From: Tetrahymena thermophila SB210
Taxonomy: Eukaryota; Ciliophora; Oligohymenophorea; Hymenostomatida; Tetrahymenidae
Reading direction: 5' to 3'
Assembly: GCF_000189635.1 (NCBI RefSeq)
Contig: NW_002476407.1
Location: 62,001-126,000, forward strand
Length of the DNA stretch: 64,000 bases
Shown here: positions 1 to 14,194 of the stretch, one piece after another
How the letters are laid out: each line of letters begins with the position of its first letter
Numbering within the stretch: the stretch's first letter is position 1
The notes under the pieces: generated by a model
Database searches by the model: none
Seen by the model: the letters and a program-made list of their open reading frames with translations, nothing else
What the model was told of the DNA's origin: nothing
Position numbers and translations under genes: made by a program

Positions 1-193
1 AAATTTAATTAATTGATCAATTTTCTAATTTTCTGTATGGTAACTTTTTATAAGAAGAATAAAATAAAAATAAATTAAAATATTGGAATAAAATTAGTTA
101 TTTATTTTTATGTTTTTTAGTCAGTTTTAAAAGAAAATAAATACAATATAATAATTTATTTATTTATCTTTTATTATTTTAATTTCACTATTT
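1..193. other. 3' flank of the transporter gene
   Basis: AT-rich sequence downstream of the minus-strand transporter stop. No coding potential is seen. The left edge of the window cuts whatever lies beyond. Confidence 0.5.
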
Positions 194-1672
194 TCAGTCT
201 ACGTAATTTTTTTGATCAGAAGTGTTTAAAGCAATACTAGAATACTCACCTTGATCTTTTTGTTAAGGATCATATAAATGAAGTATCTCTAATTTGCTTT
301 TATCTTTAGTTTCTTTAACCAAGAATAAAGTGAAGGTTGCACAAGAAAAGCAAACAACAGAGAAAAAAATGAATAGTGGCCACAAATGATCAAAATATGG
401 TATTGAAACAACTACTATTGTTGCACTTATCCAGTTCAATGTTGTAGCTATGCTAAATTCTTTAGATGAAAGAATTTCTGAACTATATAACCAAATGACA
501 GGGCCAAGAGAAAAGTTGAAGGCAACAAAGTAACAGCTAATAAAAAAAAATGCAAGAAAAGAAATTTATTATATGTCAATAATTTATAAAAGAGCTAATA
601 GGAGCAGAAATATTCCAGCAAATGAAGAACCTGTTATAAGAATGGCTCTCCTTGTATACTTTTTTACAAAGTACGTACTAAGAATTGAGGCTATTAAGTA
701 AATAAAATTAGAAAGTAGTGAAAGTAAATTTGTCATTCTAAATGAAAAATGTTCTTTTTAAAATATTTAACCTAAAAACATAATAACTGCATTTATTCCA
801 GAAAACTACTAAAATATTAGCAAGGTACATCCTATGAACAAGCGCTTAATATTATAACTCTTGGAAGTGTCTTTGCTGCCTTGCTTAATTACTTCTTACT
901 AAACTTCTAAAAGTATTTTGTCAACATATTGAGATTTATATAATATTTGTAGTAATTATTTGCAGCTATCAGGTTGGTTGTTAAGGATGTAATAAAAAGG
1001 AGTTTCGTGATTGAAGAAAACTTAAAATAAGATAGGACGGCTAATAGTAAATATTAATGGAAATAATAGTACAAAAAAGCAGTATTAATCTTCTTAAGAA
1101 GGATTTTGACTAAAAAACTATCCATTTAAACTTGCTATAACTATACCTAAAGTCAAAGATATACTAAAGACTATACCCATAACTCCTGTTAAACTAATTG
1201 GAGTAATTTCATTTACATATTTAAGAACAAGTGAGCTATTTAGTCCTATGACAAATCCTGCACATAGTCTTGCTAAAACAAGCATATTTATATCACGAGT
1301 TAAGACTAAGAGTCCAAAAATGGTTCCAATAGCATCAGCAAAAATCATAGAGTTTTTTCTGGAGCTATTAGAAAGAAAGCTACCAGGTATGATTGCTCCA
1401 AATATAGCTCCAAAAGGAATAGCAGCAGCAAGAAGAGAAGAGTAGAAGTTATGTTAACTTTCTTTAACTTCAAATACAGTAAAAACGGTATCTTAAGCTA
1501 AAGACATAACTGAGAGGTGGTATCCAAAATATAAAATTCCTAGATTCGAAACAATTACATTAATTAATATATACAAAAACGATATATATTCCTATTCTTC
1601 CTATTTTTTAGAAGATTTTTAGCCATCTTCAGTTGTGATATCCATATTATTTAAGCTTGATGGACTTTTCAT
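194..1672 (-). CDS. MFS sugar transporter (GLUT/sugar porter family)
   Basis: A single uninterrupted ciliate-code ORF of 492 codons plus TGA. The ATG at 1672 is the first after an in-frame upstream TGA. The product is a polytopic membrane protein expected to carry hexoses or a related polyol across the plasma or an internal membrane. Seen: a polar N-terminus of about 30 residues, then about 12 hydrophobic segments. Family signatures are a loop 2-3 motif (GSFLSNSSRK, near residue 105), a GxxxG-type segment ending in KYVNEITP (the sugar-porter Y..E.aP signature), QQFSGIN near residue 286 (the QQxSGxN motif of helix 7), GPVIWLYSSEI near 386 and VKETKDKS near 449 (the PETKG equivalent). Length fits the family (about 450-520 aa). 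It is divergent from array gene A, with a shared 1.97-kb upstream region. Substrate cannot be told from sequence. Confidence 0.9.
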
Positions 1673-3454
1673 ATGCTCTTTTTAATCTTGATTATTCAAT
1701 CAATTTTTATATGATTTCCTTATTTTTTGTTTTTTTGTTTTTAATTTGCAAATTCTTTCTATATCCAAACTTAAGGATATAATTTTTACCTCACAAATTA
1801 ATTAAAAATAATACTACACTAAAGATTTGTCCAAATAAATTAAAAAATATTGAATAATTACTTAAAAATATTTAGATTCATAACAATCATTCAATAATGT
1901 TGACCACAAAAATATCATAAGGAAAAATACCTGTTTTAATCCAATATTATCTCATAATAAAAAATGAAAATATTTATTAAAAATAAGTTAAATAATATTA
2001 ATTAAAATACGATTAAACACGTTTTTAAAAATTTTTTTAATTAATGCTAATGAATTAATAAAAAACTTGTTTGTTTGATTAGCTTTGTTTTTATTTAATT
2101 TTTTTTTTAAATAAATAATAATTTTATAATGTTAATTTTTTTGCATACAAAATTGAAAAATATGAAAATAAAAATGGGGGTTTAGTTAAAATTATGCTTT
2201 GGATTTCAAAATATTTTTATTTTATCAATTGAACTAAAAAAAACAGAAAAACGCGTAATTAATTAATTTAAAAGGAAAATAATTATACTAATTACTTGTT
2301 TTTTCTTCTCAATTTCTGTTGTTAAAATTAATTTGAGCAGCTTTTCTGCCTACTAAAAAGCTTATCAATAATACAAATTCTTTTATTGCTTGCTTTAAAG
2401 TTAATTTTTTTTCTAAAATTTAGCTTAAGATATTCATTATATTAATAATCTATTGATAATCTGATTTAAATATATTTTTTTTAATTTATAAATGACGATA
2501 ACAAAATTAAAATGTATTTTTAAATTAGGTTTTTGGTTTTATAATTTTTGATATATCAATAAAATGTTTGTATTTTAATAATGAATGGAATTTGCAATTC
2601 ATTTTTGGAATTTGGTATAGATTTGATTAAATTCCCTCCTTGTTTAACTTTGAGCTTGAATAAATAAATTTGTTCAAACAAATTATTTAATATTTTTTGG
2701 GTACATTTATCATAATAAAGTTTTCTTTCTAAATCAATTTAATTGATTCCTTTGTATTTATTAGCAATCATTTAAATTTTTCTATTTATAGGATTGATAT
2801 ACAAAAATGCAAAAATATAAAAGAAGTGTTTTAAATGGTTGCTAATCATCAAACTACTTTTTTAATTCTATTATCATTAATTAGCATATATCAATTTAAA
2901 CCTCTTAGTTTATATTTTAAATTACAATTTTGTTTCTTTTTAGATTTTATATTAAAAGCCATCATCAACATTAACTATTTTTCTTATTATTTTAGAAAAT
3001 CAAAATTTTTTTAAATTTTAGATGAAATGAGCCTATAATTAATCGTTATTTCAAACTATTTAGAATGATAACAATAAAATTTAATTTTATTAATTTAATA
3101 TACTATTCTAATATTAGCATATAACAATAAAAATTTTATTTGATATTTTAAAAGATATCCTATAATTATTCTTAAAATTCAAAATATAAAATAAGTAAAG
3201 ACTCTCATAATTATTTTTCTGTGGAATAATGTATGTTATCTTTTTATTCATATAAAGCTTATATTAAATATTTAAAATTTGCTTGATTTTAATAAATATA
3301 TAGCTTATTAACTTTTTAAAGACTAGTGATAATGCTTCACTATTTTTTAAATGTTTTGCAATTAAAAAATTTATAACAGAAAATTGGGTAATTAATTTAA
3401 AGATGAGTCAGTGTACCTAACTAGCATTAAATTTTTTACAATCGATTAGAGATG
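1673..3454. other. Divergent intergenic region, 5' flank of array gene A
   Basis: About 1.8 kb of AT-rich non-coding DNA between the transporter start and array gene A. No gene is seen on either strand in the ciliate code. From about 2130 it aligns by eye, with indels, to the 5' flank of array gene C (about 22345-23900). Shared blocks include the one around 2310-2340 (TTGTTAAAATTAATTTGAGC) and one around 3065-3095. The promoter-side sequence was therefore duplicated with the gene. Confidence 0.6.
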
Positions 3455-3641
3455 AGAAAAAGTTTATTTAAAAAGCTCTAATCAATTAAATTAATGTATG
3501 AAAATCAACAAATTTGTATTAATATATTAGTGCCTTTGAACATACATATTTAAATTAGATAAATAACAAAAGGTTTTTAAAACATTCAAAATAATTTATG
3601 GAAAATATATAAATAGTATTAACATAAAAAAATAAAAAAGA
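3455..3641 (+). promoter_or_regulatory. Conserved proximal 5' box of array gene A
   Basis: The last ~190 nt before the ATG are recognisably shared by all four array copies. Shared pieces are an AATCAATTAAATTAAT-like element, GAAAATCAACAA, CATATTTAAATTAGATAAA, GGTTTTTAAAACATTCAAAA and TTAACATAAAAA just before the start. This is conservation among paralogues, so it may be core promoter and 5' UTR or merely recent duplication. No known ciliate motif is claimed. Confidence 0.4.
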
Positions 3642-6600
3642 ATGATAATTTCAATTACGATTACTTCTACTTTCTTAATAATAATACTTTAAGTAGTTAA
3701 AATAAAAGCTGTAGGGTGTCCTTTTAGATTAGATGGATGCACAAATTAAGATTTAAGGGTTAAACAGATTTTGTTACTAAAATCTAATCCTTAAAGTGAT
3801 GTCTAAGATATCGCAGCTGTAGTTTACGATCCTTTCACTGTTGGAATTTTTAACTTTGAAATTAATAAATAACTCAAAGTTATTGAGCAGTAGGAAAATG
3901 TTTCCTTCTACTAAATTGATAAGGATGACAGGTCTCAACTATAAGCTTCAATTATTCATACTTTGGACGCGAATGGTAGAATAATAACATGGAATTCAGG
4001 TAACGGATTCAAATAAAATGTAGTATAAATACCAAATATTATTACAATATAACCTAATTCTTGTCTCAATTCTGAAGAAATGCTCGTGTTGACTTGGGAT
4101 GATACAAAGGTAGAATAAACAAAAAATATATTATTTTAACTATCTTTTTTAATATTAGATTTATATTATCGATTTCTCTTAACAATAGAATATTCAGTTT
4201 GATAGTTTAAATGTTGATAAAGCTAAAATATTTTAAAATTGCTTTAATGATAAGATTAACAGAAGGTTTTTAATAATTAATTAACAAGGGTAGTTATACT
4301 CTTATGACATATAGAAAAAATTATTTAGCTTATAATTTCAAATTAATTAATTCAAGAGCTTATAATCTCTTTTTAGCACCTAAAATCAAATATCTATTTC
4401 TTACTAGTCAAGTTAAGGTTAAAATTTTGTTACATCTTATAAAAATAATACTTTGCAATTTATCGCTTCGTTTTCATAAATATCGACAAATGTTTTAGTA
4501 AGTAAGTAAGAAGATATTTTAATCTTAATAGGAAATAACAACTTATTTACGATTTGGGAAATAAAATCACAAAAAATAATTTATATCCCAGATTTTTAGA
4601 AAATTTATTGCGATTAGAGAGATTCAAATAACACAAAAGTTGATGGAGTTATAAATTTTAAGTTTGGCTCAATAAATGAAAAAGATGAAGTAGCAGTAGT
4701 TTCTGATTCTTATATTTTTGTGTATTCAATATAAGAGAAAAAACCAATTCTTTTCAAAAGCTAAAATTTAGGGTTAAGTTGGTTTTAAGCTTTTGTTGTT
4801 TAAAATAGTGTAATCCTTAGCCAAACTTACTCTGTTTCTAGCATTGATAAAAGGACGTCAAGAATCAATTATTTAATGAATTATTTTTCGAATGGATAAT
4901 CTATCTATGATAGACCAGTTTAGCTAGAAGTAGATAACGAATTGAACAGGTAGCTTATTTAATTAAATTTATTTTGTTTCTTATTATTGGCATAAAATAA
5001 ATAGAGTAATATATAGTGATTTCAAAGGAAATTTGTAAATTTGGTCTTAAATTAACAATCAATAGGAGTATTTCATTTCAGAATACGGTTCACCATTATT
5101 TTTCATTCTAGATAAGTAACTTAACAAGGTGATTAACTCAATTTATAAAATTTTTACCATACTTTAAAAATTTTTTAAATTAATTACTTTTATTTGAATA
5201 TTTTATCAATTTAAAACTATTTTATTTTATTCTAACACTATGATTACTTTTTAAATTAAAAAGCAAACTTATAGTCCATTTTTAACATTAAGCAGCTTCC
5301 AAAAGTTTTAAATCCTCTGGTGGATGAGGAAGCTCCAGAATTTAAATTAAGGATTAATAGCTTATTTGATAAATTAATTAATTAAATAATTTTATTTAAT
5401 TTGTCATAAAGGTCTTCTTTCTTAATAATTTTTTATTTTGAATACTCAGTTTTAAACATTAGATTTTATCCTATAATTTATTTAATTATTCAAATTCATA
5501 GTTTATACAGGAATTGAATTCATGAAAATAATAATAATTTTTATTTTAAATTTATTTATAGTTAGTTTTATACACTAATTCTACGGTATAGGCAAAGATT
5601 TAAATCTATGATTATCAAGAAGTAAAGCTATTAGATACTTTATCATTTCCTTACTAAAATACCTAATTGTTAGATACATTTTTATTGTACCAAGACAAAA
5701 CAAATGGATATCTATTGGGTTTCGATAAGGGAAATACAAATTATGTTATTTACAGATTTACGGAGGAATCTAATTATCCTACTCTTTATAGTTGTACTCT
5801 AATTAAAAATGGCATTATTACAAATACTAATATTTATTTGTTAGAAAATTCTAAATAATTTTTAGTTCAAATAGCAGGAGTTTTGTACATGTTTAGCTAT
5901 TTACCAGAAAATGGAAATAGACTTACAAGTTTCACTATAGCTGGATAAAATATTTAATATTCATTCTTTTAATATATCAAGTCAGCTTAAAGACTTATAT
6001 GCGTCCAGGACACATCTATATAAGTAGTTTTTAATTATTTTTAAATTTATTTTAAAATAATTTCATAAAAAAGATTTATTAGTTTAGTAGTGGCCAATTT
6101 AATTTATAAAATCAAATAAATTATTATTCAGGACAAAGTAATTCAATATTCTTAGCAGAAGCATAAAACACTTTGATAATTTAGAGAACATCTTAACTCT
6201 TTTTTAAAAACTACTTAACTTAAAACGATTAAATGATAAATTTTAATAATCTCTAGATACTACGTTATTAATACGACTCCTCTCAATCACTTTTGATATG
6301 CTTAGATAGTAGCTTTATGATTACTGTAATAGATGTGTTAGCAATTAAATCTTTATATCATATATAAATTGAAGAGAATAAAATAGCCTTCTTCAATATA
6401 CAAGAAGATATTAATTTCATAATAATTAGCTATTATAATGGTCAAATCTTAATTTATGATTATTAAGCGAATGTTATTGTTTCAACTTACAATAATTATT
6501 TATACAGTTTGCTCTATAAGTTTGATAAATCTAACAATAATTTAATACTTTAATCTTAGCTCTAAGTAATTTTTGAAAAAAAATTTCATTAATTCTATAT

Positions 6601-9600
6601 TTTTAAGATTTTTGATTATTTTTAAATTTTTTGTAAAATCTTTTAAATTATTTTAAATTAAAAACTAAATGTCTAATAAAAGGTTTCTTCAAAAAGATTG
6701 ACAAATCTTGGTCTTATTAGTCAGATAAATAATTATTCACTTTACTATTTTTGGGTAGATGAAATGACTGGACTAACTTTTATTTTAACGGATTAAATTA
6801 TCATTATTTATAATCCATTTACATAAGAGTATCTTCCACAATTTTCTGTTGATTTTGATTTTTCTTTAATCTACGCTATATATTATATTCCACAATTAGA
6901 TTTTCTTTTGATAGGATATTTTGACTACTAAGTAAATAAAATATATGTTTACAAACTAAGCTCTTAAGCACATCTTGCTACTTTGGATCACAATATTAAA
7001 CATTGCTACTACGTCTATACCTTCTTTTATGACAGTTACTCTAAAAGACTTTTTTCTGGCTGCGCATATCCAGCAAGTGTAATAGTTTGGGACCTAAATA
7101 ACTTTTAAATGATTAAGCTCCTTGATAAGATACTTTAATCATCGGTTGTTGAATCAATTAAATTTTATCCTCAAAAATAAATTATTTTAATGAGTGGTGT
7201 AAGTTAGCTTAAATCTTTCACATTTAATAAACTTTTTTTTGTTTTAGTATAATTGGTGGGGTGTTACTGTAGATTATAATACACTAGAGAAAAGATGCTA
7301 AATATTGGGTATATTTGGAGAAATTGATTATAGTCATAATCTACAAATTTTGTGGGATGTATTTTTTTTAATTTTTTATTAGTCAAAAAAAATAATTTCA
7401 ATAAATTAATTTAAAAGCAAAATGGAGATTTTCGTATTTTTGATATAAATTGCCACTAAATAGCATTTTAGCATGCTCACACTGGGTGGATTAAATAGCT
7501 TTTAATAGATGAAGCAAATATGTATCTGACAACATTAGGGTAATTTTCTTGAATAACTCTATATCTAAAATTAATAATTTATTATTAAAAAGTTTTGATT
7601 AATATGTTAAATTATGGAACTACTAAAATATTACTTAGCCTATATTAATGTAAATAAATTAATATCATGTTCAAAGTAAAGTCTAATATTATAATTAAAA
7701 AATAGATCTTAACGCTTTTTAACATATTCCCTAACATATGGTTTGTTAGATAATGATAACAATTTGGTTTTAGTAGTAGACTCCTAAGGTTATATATATA
7801 TTTTATCTTATCCTGATTTAAATCTTCTCAAAGCAATTTAAGCAACTTTTGCTTAAATAGATATGATTTCTTTGATTAAACCATTTAATCTTATTGCTAT
7901 AGGTAGTTACGATGCTAGTTGTTTTTCATTTTATAATCTTTTTGAATTAATTTCTCCAAATTAAAATGAATTGTATTTTAGATACGAAGGTAAGTTTAAA
8001 CAATTAATTTGATATTTAAAAATAAAAATGTTTATACAATAATAGGTATTTTATCTACTTTAATGACTGATCAAGGAGTAATATTCCACTAACTTGGAAA
8101 TATAGTCTAATCTTGGAATTATTCTACTTAAAAACTAATTTATGGGTTTTTTGTAAACAGTTAGTTTGAATCTTTCGAGGCAGAAAGTAGATTTTTATCT
8201 TTGAGTAGATATTAAAACTTAGCGGTTCTTTTTACAAGGGATTAAACGATTTTCTTCAATACCAACACTTTAGATATAATTAATGTTCAGCAATTAAAGT
8301 GTATGAATAGTATTTAAATCTAAATATTTTTAATTTGCGCATTAACTAACAAACTTACTGTATTTAGTTTAGATAGCTTTTCTATTTATTAGTAAATTGT
8401 ACTAAATCCAAACTAAAGCATTATATCATTGCAGCAAATATTTCAAACTGATTCTTTCTTCGCTACAACTACATAAGGAGAAATCATTTGTTACTCACTT
8501 CAATCAAATTAGTTTTTGAACAAATTTTAAACCAAAATACTAAATCAAGCTATTGCTAATTATTAATAGATCTAATAAAATGAATTTTACATTATTTTAG
8601 CCTCTGCTTTTGATGGAAGTTTTGGATACATTTAAATTTCAATAGATTTAAATAATATCAATTAACTTGATTTTAATCTTCCTGGTAAAAGTTCTCATGC
8701 TCACAAAATTATATATTTTAACAACAATGTAATAACAATCAATTTTTAATTTTTAACTAACTAACAAATTTATTTTTTAACAAATAAGCTGTTCATAAAA
8801 AGGATTTCAGACTACTATTTAGGTTTATATAACATAAACACTATGAATTAAATTACTTAGATTAAAAGTCCATGTGTGGGTTATACATATAAACTAGATT
8901 TCAGTTAAGAGTACGATTTAATTTTACAGAGCTGTGTAGGAAATTATAGAATTAATTAGCTATCTACATTTTAAGATATAGTTTATGGTAGGTTTACAAC
9001 ATAGCTTAAATTAACTAAAATATATACAGAAACATTAAATTAGATCATTTTTATCAATAAAGATTACTTTATAGATGCATATGACCATTAAATATTTATT
9101 TTTTAGATAGATTATAAGTAAAGTAAAATTACTTTAATTGGTAGTTACTAAGGAGATCATTCATTGGGTTCAATAGTAAGCTATAATATTATAAATGATT
9201 AAAATAATATATTTATTTAGCTAGTGCTATATTCTGTCAGCAAAATATCTAAAGTTTAACTTCCAATCTAAGGAGATAATAGCTGCAAAGAAATATTATC
9301 TTATAACTAAATATCAGAGGTCTTGCTTTCAATACAAGATGTGTATTACTAAATTTCAAATTATTTTAAAATAGAAGAAATGATATTTACTTTAACTGTA
9401 GATAAATACACTTACTTATAGCCTTTATCCCCTTTTATATTTTCATAAATAACTCAGTTAAATATAATGTCTGATCCTGTCTAAAATATTAAGTAGTCTA
9501 TAATAATCAGTTAAGAGCTATTTAACTCTTTCTAAGGATATGATTATATATCTTTAGAAAACTTTAATATATAATCATCAAAATCAGAATCAAATAATTA

Positions 9601-12600
9601 AAGTTTTATAATAAGCAATTTAAATTCTTTTACCCTCAAGGACATTTTATTTACAAATCTAAATCTGTTCTAATTTGATATAAGTTTAATATATACCTTA
9701 ATTTTTCAGAATATATCATTTAAAAATATGTAAATGAGCAGTCAAATATAAGTAAATTTATTTAAATTCTCTTCAATAGACACAATAATAATTAAGGATG
9801 TAGAAATAGTTTAGTGCTCATTTAAATAGATTACCCTGTTTAATTTTTAAGATGATATTAAAAATAAAAAAACCTCAATTTTATTTTCTGGTTTGATAAT
9901 AAATAGTTCAGAGTTTAATTATGACAATAATTTATTGGTTGCAGCACCCTTATTTATATCTAATTATAACAAAGTTGAGATATAAAATTTCATCTTAAAC
10001 TCAAATATAGGAAATGGAATATTTTTCATACTAAGTAAAGTTATTTAAAGCATGTCCATTAATGGAGCAAGTTTGCTAGATAATAAAGATATTTTATTTT
10101 TATCTTATAGTCATAGCTCACAATAATCTTAGTAGAACATTATTGCTGTAGAATAGATAACTGATGATAGTGTTTAGTTATAAAATCTTATTCTATTTAA
10201 TAATTTTTTTAATATTAGCTAAACAAAAGCAATTACTTCTTTTATAGATATTAAAACTAGTAACTTGACATTAAATTAATGCTAAATATAAAAAAATAGT
10301 GTATTTTAAAATAATTAAATATCTATATTAAGCTTAAGCTAGTTGGTATACTTCAATTCATCAGACTTAAGCTTTACTAACAATCAAGGATTTTAAAACT
10401 TATTAGCACTTTCAGATTCCTAAAATAAAAACTAAATAAGCAAAATGATTTTTTTGAATAATAAAGGAAATATTTTGCTATTGATCGCATAATCAAACTT
10501 ACTTCTTAGTGATTCTTAAGTATAATAAAATCTGTCATAAGAAGCAAACTAGCAATAATCCTTGATAAGTATCCTTTCTAATTCTTCTGTAATCATGAAT
10601 AATATCTAGTTTGGAGAGAATATTTCTAATAAGGGAGGATCTATTTACGTATAATAAAGCGAATTAATTATATTAAGTAGTTTATTTAACAATGATAAAA
10701 GTTCATATGGAGGATCTATTTATTGTGACAATTCAAAATTAAATATTACTAATTCTTAATTTGATAATTGTACATCTTCTTTTGGAGGTTGCATATATGC
10801 TTTTCAAAGTAATTTAAGCTTAGACAGTGTTAATTCCAGTTATTCAAAAGCTAGTTAAGATGGAGGGTTTTTATATATCAATAATATAAATAGGTTTACT
10901 TTATCTAACATAAATATATAATATTGTTCTGCATAGAATGATGGAGGATCAATTTATATTATTAATTCTGGTGGTATTGATTCTTTTATCACATCATCAA
11001 ACTTTAATAATAATAAAGCACTTGGGTATTATATTTAAAGCTTATTTTTAGTTTTTATTTCAAAAGAATTATATTCAATATATATTTATCTTTATATATA
11101 TCTTTTTAAAATAAATAGAAGTGGAGGAACATTGCTATTAGATAACTCTGAACTGATGATAAATTATACTAGCTTTAAATATAATTCAGCTGGTGTTGGT
11201 GGTGTTATTAGATATTTAAATTTAAAGCCAAGCTTTTTATTAAATACATAAAAGAATGTTAAAGATTCTTGCAAAACCTATAGTTTTAACTACTGCAAGT
11301 AAAATAAAGCTATTATATTTGGAAATTAAATAGCTAGCTATCCTACATACGCATCAATTTTTCCAAATAGCAATTTTAATGTAGATATAACATAATACCC
11401 TAATATTACATTTCATAATTTTAGAAGTGGACTAAATAATTTTGATTTATTTATTCAATTTTTAGATGAATTCAAAGATACAGTAAAATAAATAGATTTC
11501 CAAAATTAATGTAAAATATTAATTTATTTTTTAAATATATTTTTAATTAATTTTCTTAAGCCATAGTTGATTAAATTAGCTAAAATTTATTGAATGAAAT
11601 CAGACAATATAGTTGTAGAGTGTATATTAATCAAAATTTTACAGATTTACAATCAGAAGTAATAAAATTAGATGGATCAACTTCAGCTGATTACTCCTTT
11701 TATGGATAAAATAAAATTGGTTGCTTAATGAACAATTTTAAAATAGCTGGCGTACCTGAAAGTAGTTCGTTTTTGATGCTTTAACTTAATGGGATGAGAG
11801 TAACTAATAGCACTAATTAATTTGTTGATCTTAATAATATCTAAATTAAGATCGAGTTTAGACAATGCGAAGTTGGAGAATTTTATACCCAAAATTGTGA
11901 AGGATGCTAATTGTATGAGTGCTCATAATGCTAAAATGGGACTTACTCTTTAATTAAACCTGAAAAAAGTAAATAAATTGAATGTAAAGAATGTGATAAG
12001 TCTCAAGTCGAATCATGCTACTTGAGTGAAATTAATTTGAGAGAAAATTATTGGTAAAATAAATTTGAAAAATTCATTTTTATAACTTGTTAATTAATTA
12101 AATAGGAGAACAAGTAATTCATCTGATTAAATCTATGCATGTAGCAATTCCTTTAAGTAATGTAATGGAGATTAGTCAAAAGGTTATTGTAATATTGGTT
12201 ATACAGGAGCTTTATGTTCTGCTTGCGATAATTACGGCATGTTATGGGGAGATAATTATGGATAAGTAATTTCCTTAGAAAGTTAAATACTTCAGTGTGA
12301 AAAATGCTCTGAAGTAAGTCAAAATTTTTATAAATAAACTTTTATAATCATTTTAGTTTTATTTTATTTAATTTTCATGACAATAGAATCATAAAATAAT
12401 AATTGTAAGATTTGTTAGATTAACCTCTTACAAAGACTAAATATTTTAAATATGGGAGTCTCACAATTCATATTTTAATCATCAGTTATTCTCAAGATAA
12501 TAATTAATCAATTTTATATATTATCTATTCTCAAATATATCAACATATCTGAGTCCTTTAATAGAATTATTTCGATGCCTTCACTAAGTTCATAGCATGC

Positions 12601-14194
12601 ATACATATTTAAGTAATCTCTAGACTGTTTTTTAGTATAATTAAATCTAAACTTAAAATTACAATACTTAAGGTTTCTATACATATCTATTATACTTCCT
12701 TTGCTTATTCTTGCTTTAATGTATATTTTCATAAAAATTATTTTGGCTCTTTGGATTTATTTCAAACCTGAAAACTATTTTTATGAAAGTGCAAAATATA
12801 ATAATAAGAATATGGTTATAAGTACTTTGATATTATTTTCTTACATTACAACTTCTAATATATAATAATCTGCTTTAGAATTAATCTTTTGTGAAAGATT
12901 TGATAATTAATATTTTATGAAAAGTCAAATGGATGAAAATTGTTACACATAAGAGCATTATTTCTATATTGCATTTCTTATTTCTCCAATTTTAATTTTA
13001 GTTTCAGTTGTGTAGCCTGTGATAATTTTGTATATATTATACAAAAATATTAAAAATGCATCAAACAGTAAATAATTTACTGTGATAAGAAGGTATGGCT
13101 ATTACTTTAAAGAATATAAGAAAACTAGGTGGTGGTGGGAAATAATCAAGACTCAATAAAAATTTATAGTATCTATTCTTGCTGCAGTATTTAAAAAAAG
13201 CTTTATAACTTTAATTTAATCAATATTATTTTGTCAAACAATATATTTGATAATACTGATTTATTCCAAGCCATATGAGGATAGAAAGATCAATAGGTTG
13301 GAAAGAAATTCTGCTATTTTAACATTATTAATATTTTGGGTAGCTTTACTTAACTAATAGAACTAAGATAATTTTATTTACTAAGCATCTTAAGCTATAA
13401 TAATGCTACTTTTCATAATTTTATTTGGTAATTACTTATAAAATATAGCTTTTATTAAAAAGAAAATTAGCTTATAGTTATTTAAAAATAAATAATAGTG
13501 TTTATTATAATTGAATTACTAAATAAATATATATAGTAACCAAATATAAATATATATTTTTTTTAATAATAATGAGCAAAATTTTTTTTTATTTTGGCAA
13601 TAATATTAATATTTTATATTAAAAATTAGGTTTTTTGGCTTCAAGCTTTTTAGGAGTTTTAATAAAAAGAAATATATATGTGCTTTTTAATTTCAAGTGT
13701 TTCTTGTGGATTAGATAAAAGCTGAAAAATTATACTAATAGATAAGATAAATAATAATTAATTGTACAGTATCTTAAGGATCACCATTTTGGCTTGTATA
13801 ATATACTTTTCAGTGAAAACTAAAGTTAATTTAGAGTTTTTAAAAAGTAAGTATTTATTTTAATTTATTTATTTAAATTATTAAGAATAAATTATTTTTT
13901 TTTAACAATTTTATTTATTAAATGATGGATTTTATTTTTTATTAAAGTTGGAAGAAAGTTAAAAGTCTCATTTTAAATACTACCTCAATTCATCTATTTT
14001 AATCATAGATCATTAAGTAAAAGAAATTAAAATATATCTAAAGTAATAGATTTTCTTCTAATAATATCTTTAAATAAAAAAAATAAAATGTGATTGATAT
14101 TAAATAAGATTCCAAATTTAAATTGTAGCATAAAATAAATAATGAAAATTAATCAGATTCACTTAAGTAGCAATCTGTATAAGATTCAGTTTGA
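3642..14194 (+). CDS. Array gene A: giant multi-domain transmembrane surface protein
   Basis: Sixteen exons join in phase to 2986 aa: 3642-4109, 4159-4949, 5005-5128, 5562-6023, 6074-6565, 6683-7198, 7248-7358, 7418-7539, 7706-7989, 8046-8728, 8789-11025, 11119-11510, 11561-12053, 12106-13427, 13630-13846, 13948-14194. A hydrophobic signal peptide (first ~25 residues) is followed by about 1300 residues of WD40/quinoprotein-like repeats. The clearest blade is residues 988-1010, with NGDFRIFDINC then HAHTGWI. A beta-helix region (about 1800-2200) is marked by repeated GGSIY/GGCIYA turns. A Cys-rich segment (about 2320-2440, CEGCQLYECSQCQNGTYS and YTGALCSACDNYG) precedes about eight membrane helices (about 2470-2845). 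The 140-residue Gln/Ser-rich tail should be cytoplasmic. Family function is unknown to me; a cell-surface adhesion or sensing role is inference. Intact, with no internal TGA. Confidence 0.88.

Noticed and set aside
4304..4498. 64-codon standard-code ORF (MTYRKNYLAYNF...), seen again at 24757-24951 in gene C
   Set aside because: It lies out of frame inside exon 2 of the array gene. Its repeat in another copy is explained by conservation of the real ciliate-code exon.
5667..5858. 63-codon ORF that could be taken as a small gene
   Set aside because: It is in frame with exon 4 of gene A and seems to end only because TAA is read as stop; in the ciliate code it continues.
8660..8788. Intron starting at the GGTAAAAG in CTTCCTGGTAAAAG of gene A exon 10
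   Set aside because: The phase would fit, but the segment up to 8728 is conserved like co-linear coding sequence and the donor is destroyed in copy B. The donor at 8729 fits all four copies.
12514..12732. Minus-strand ORF inside array gene A
   Set aside because: Antisense shadow of the membrane-helix exon 14; its sequence is dictated by the sense coding strand.
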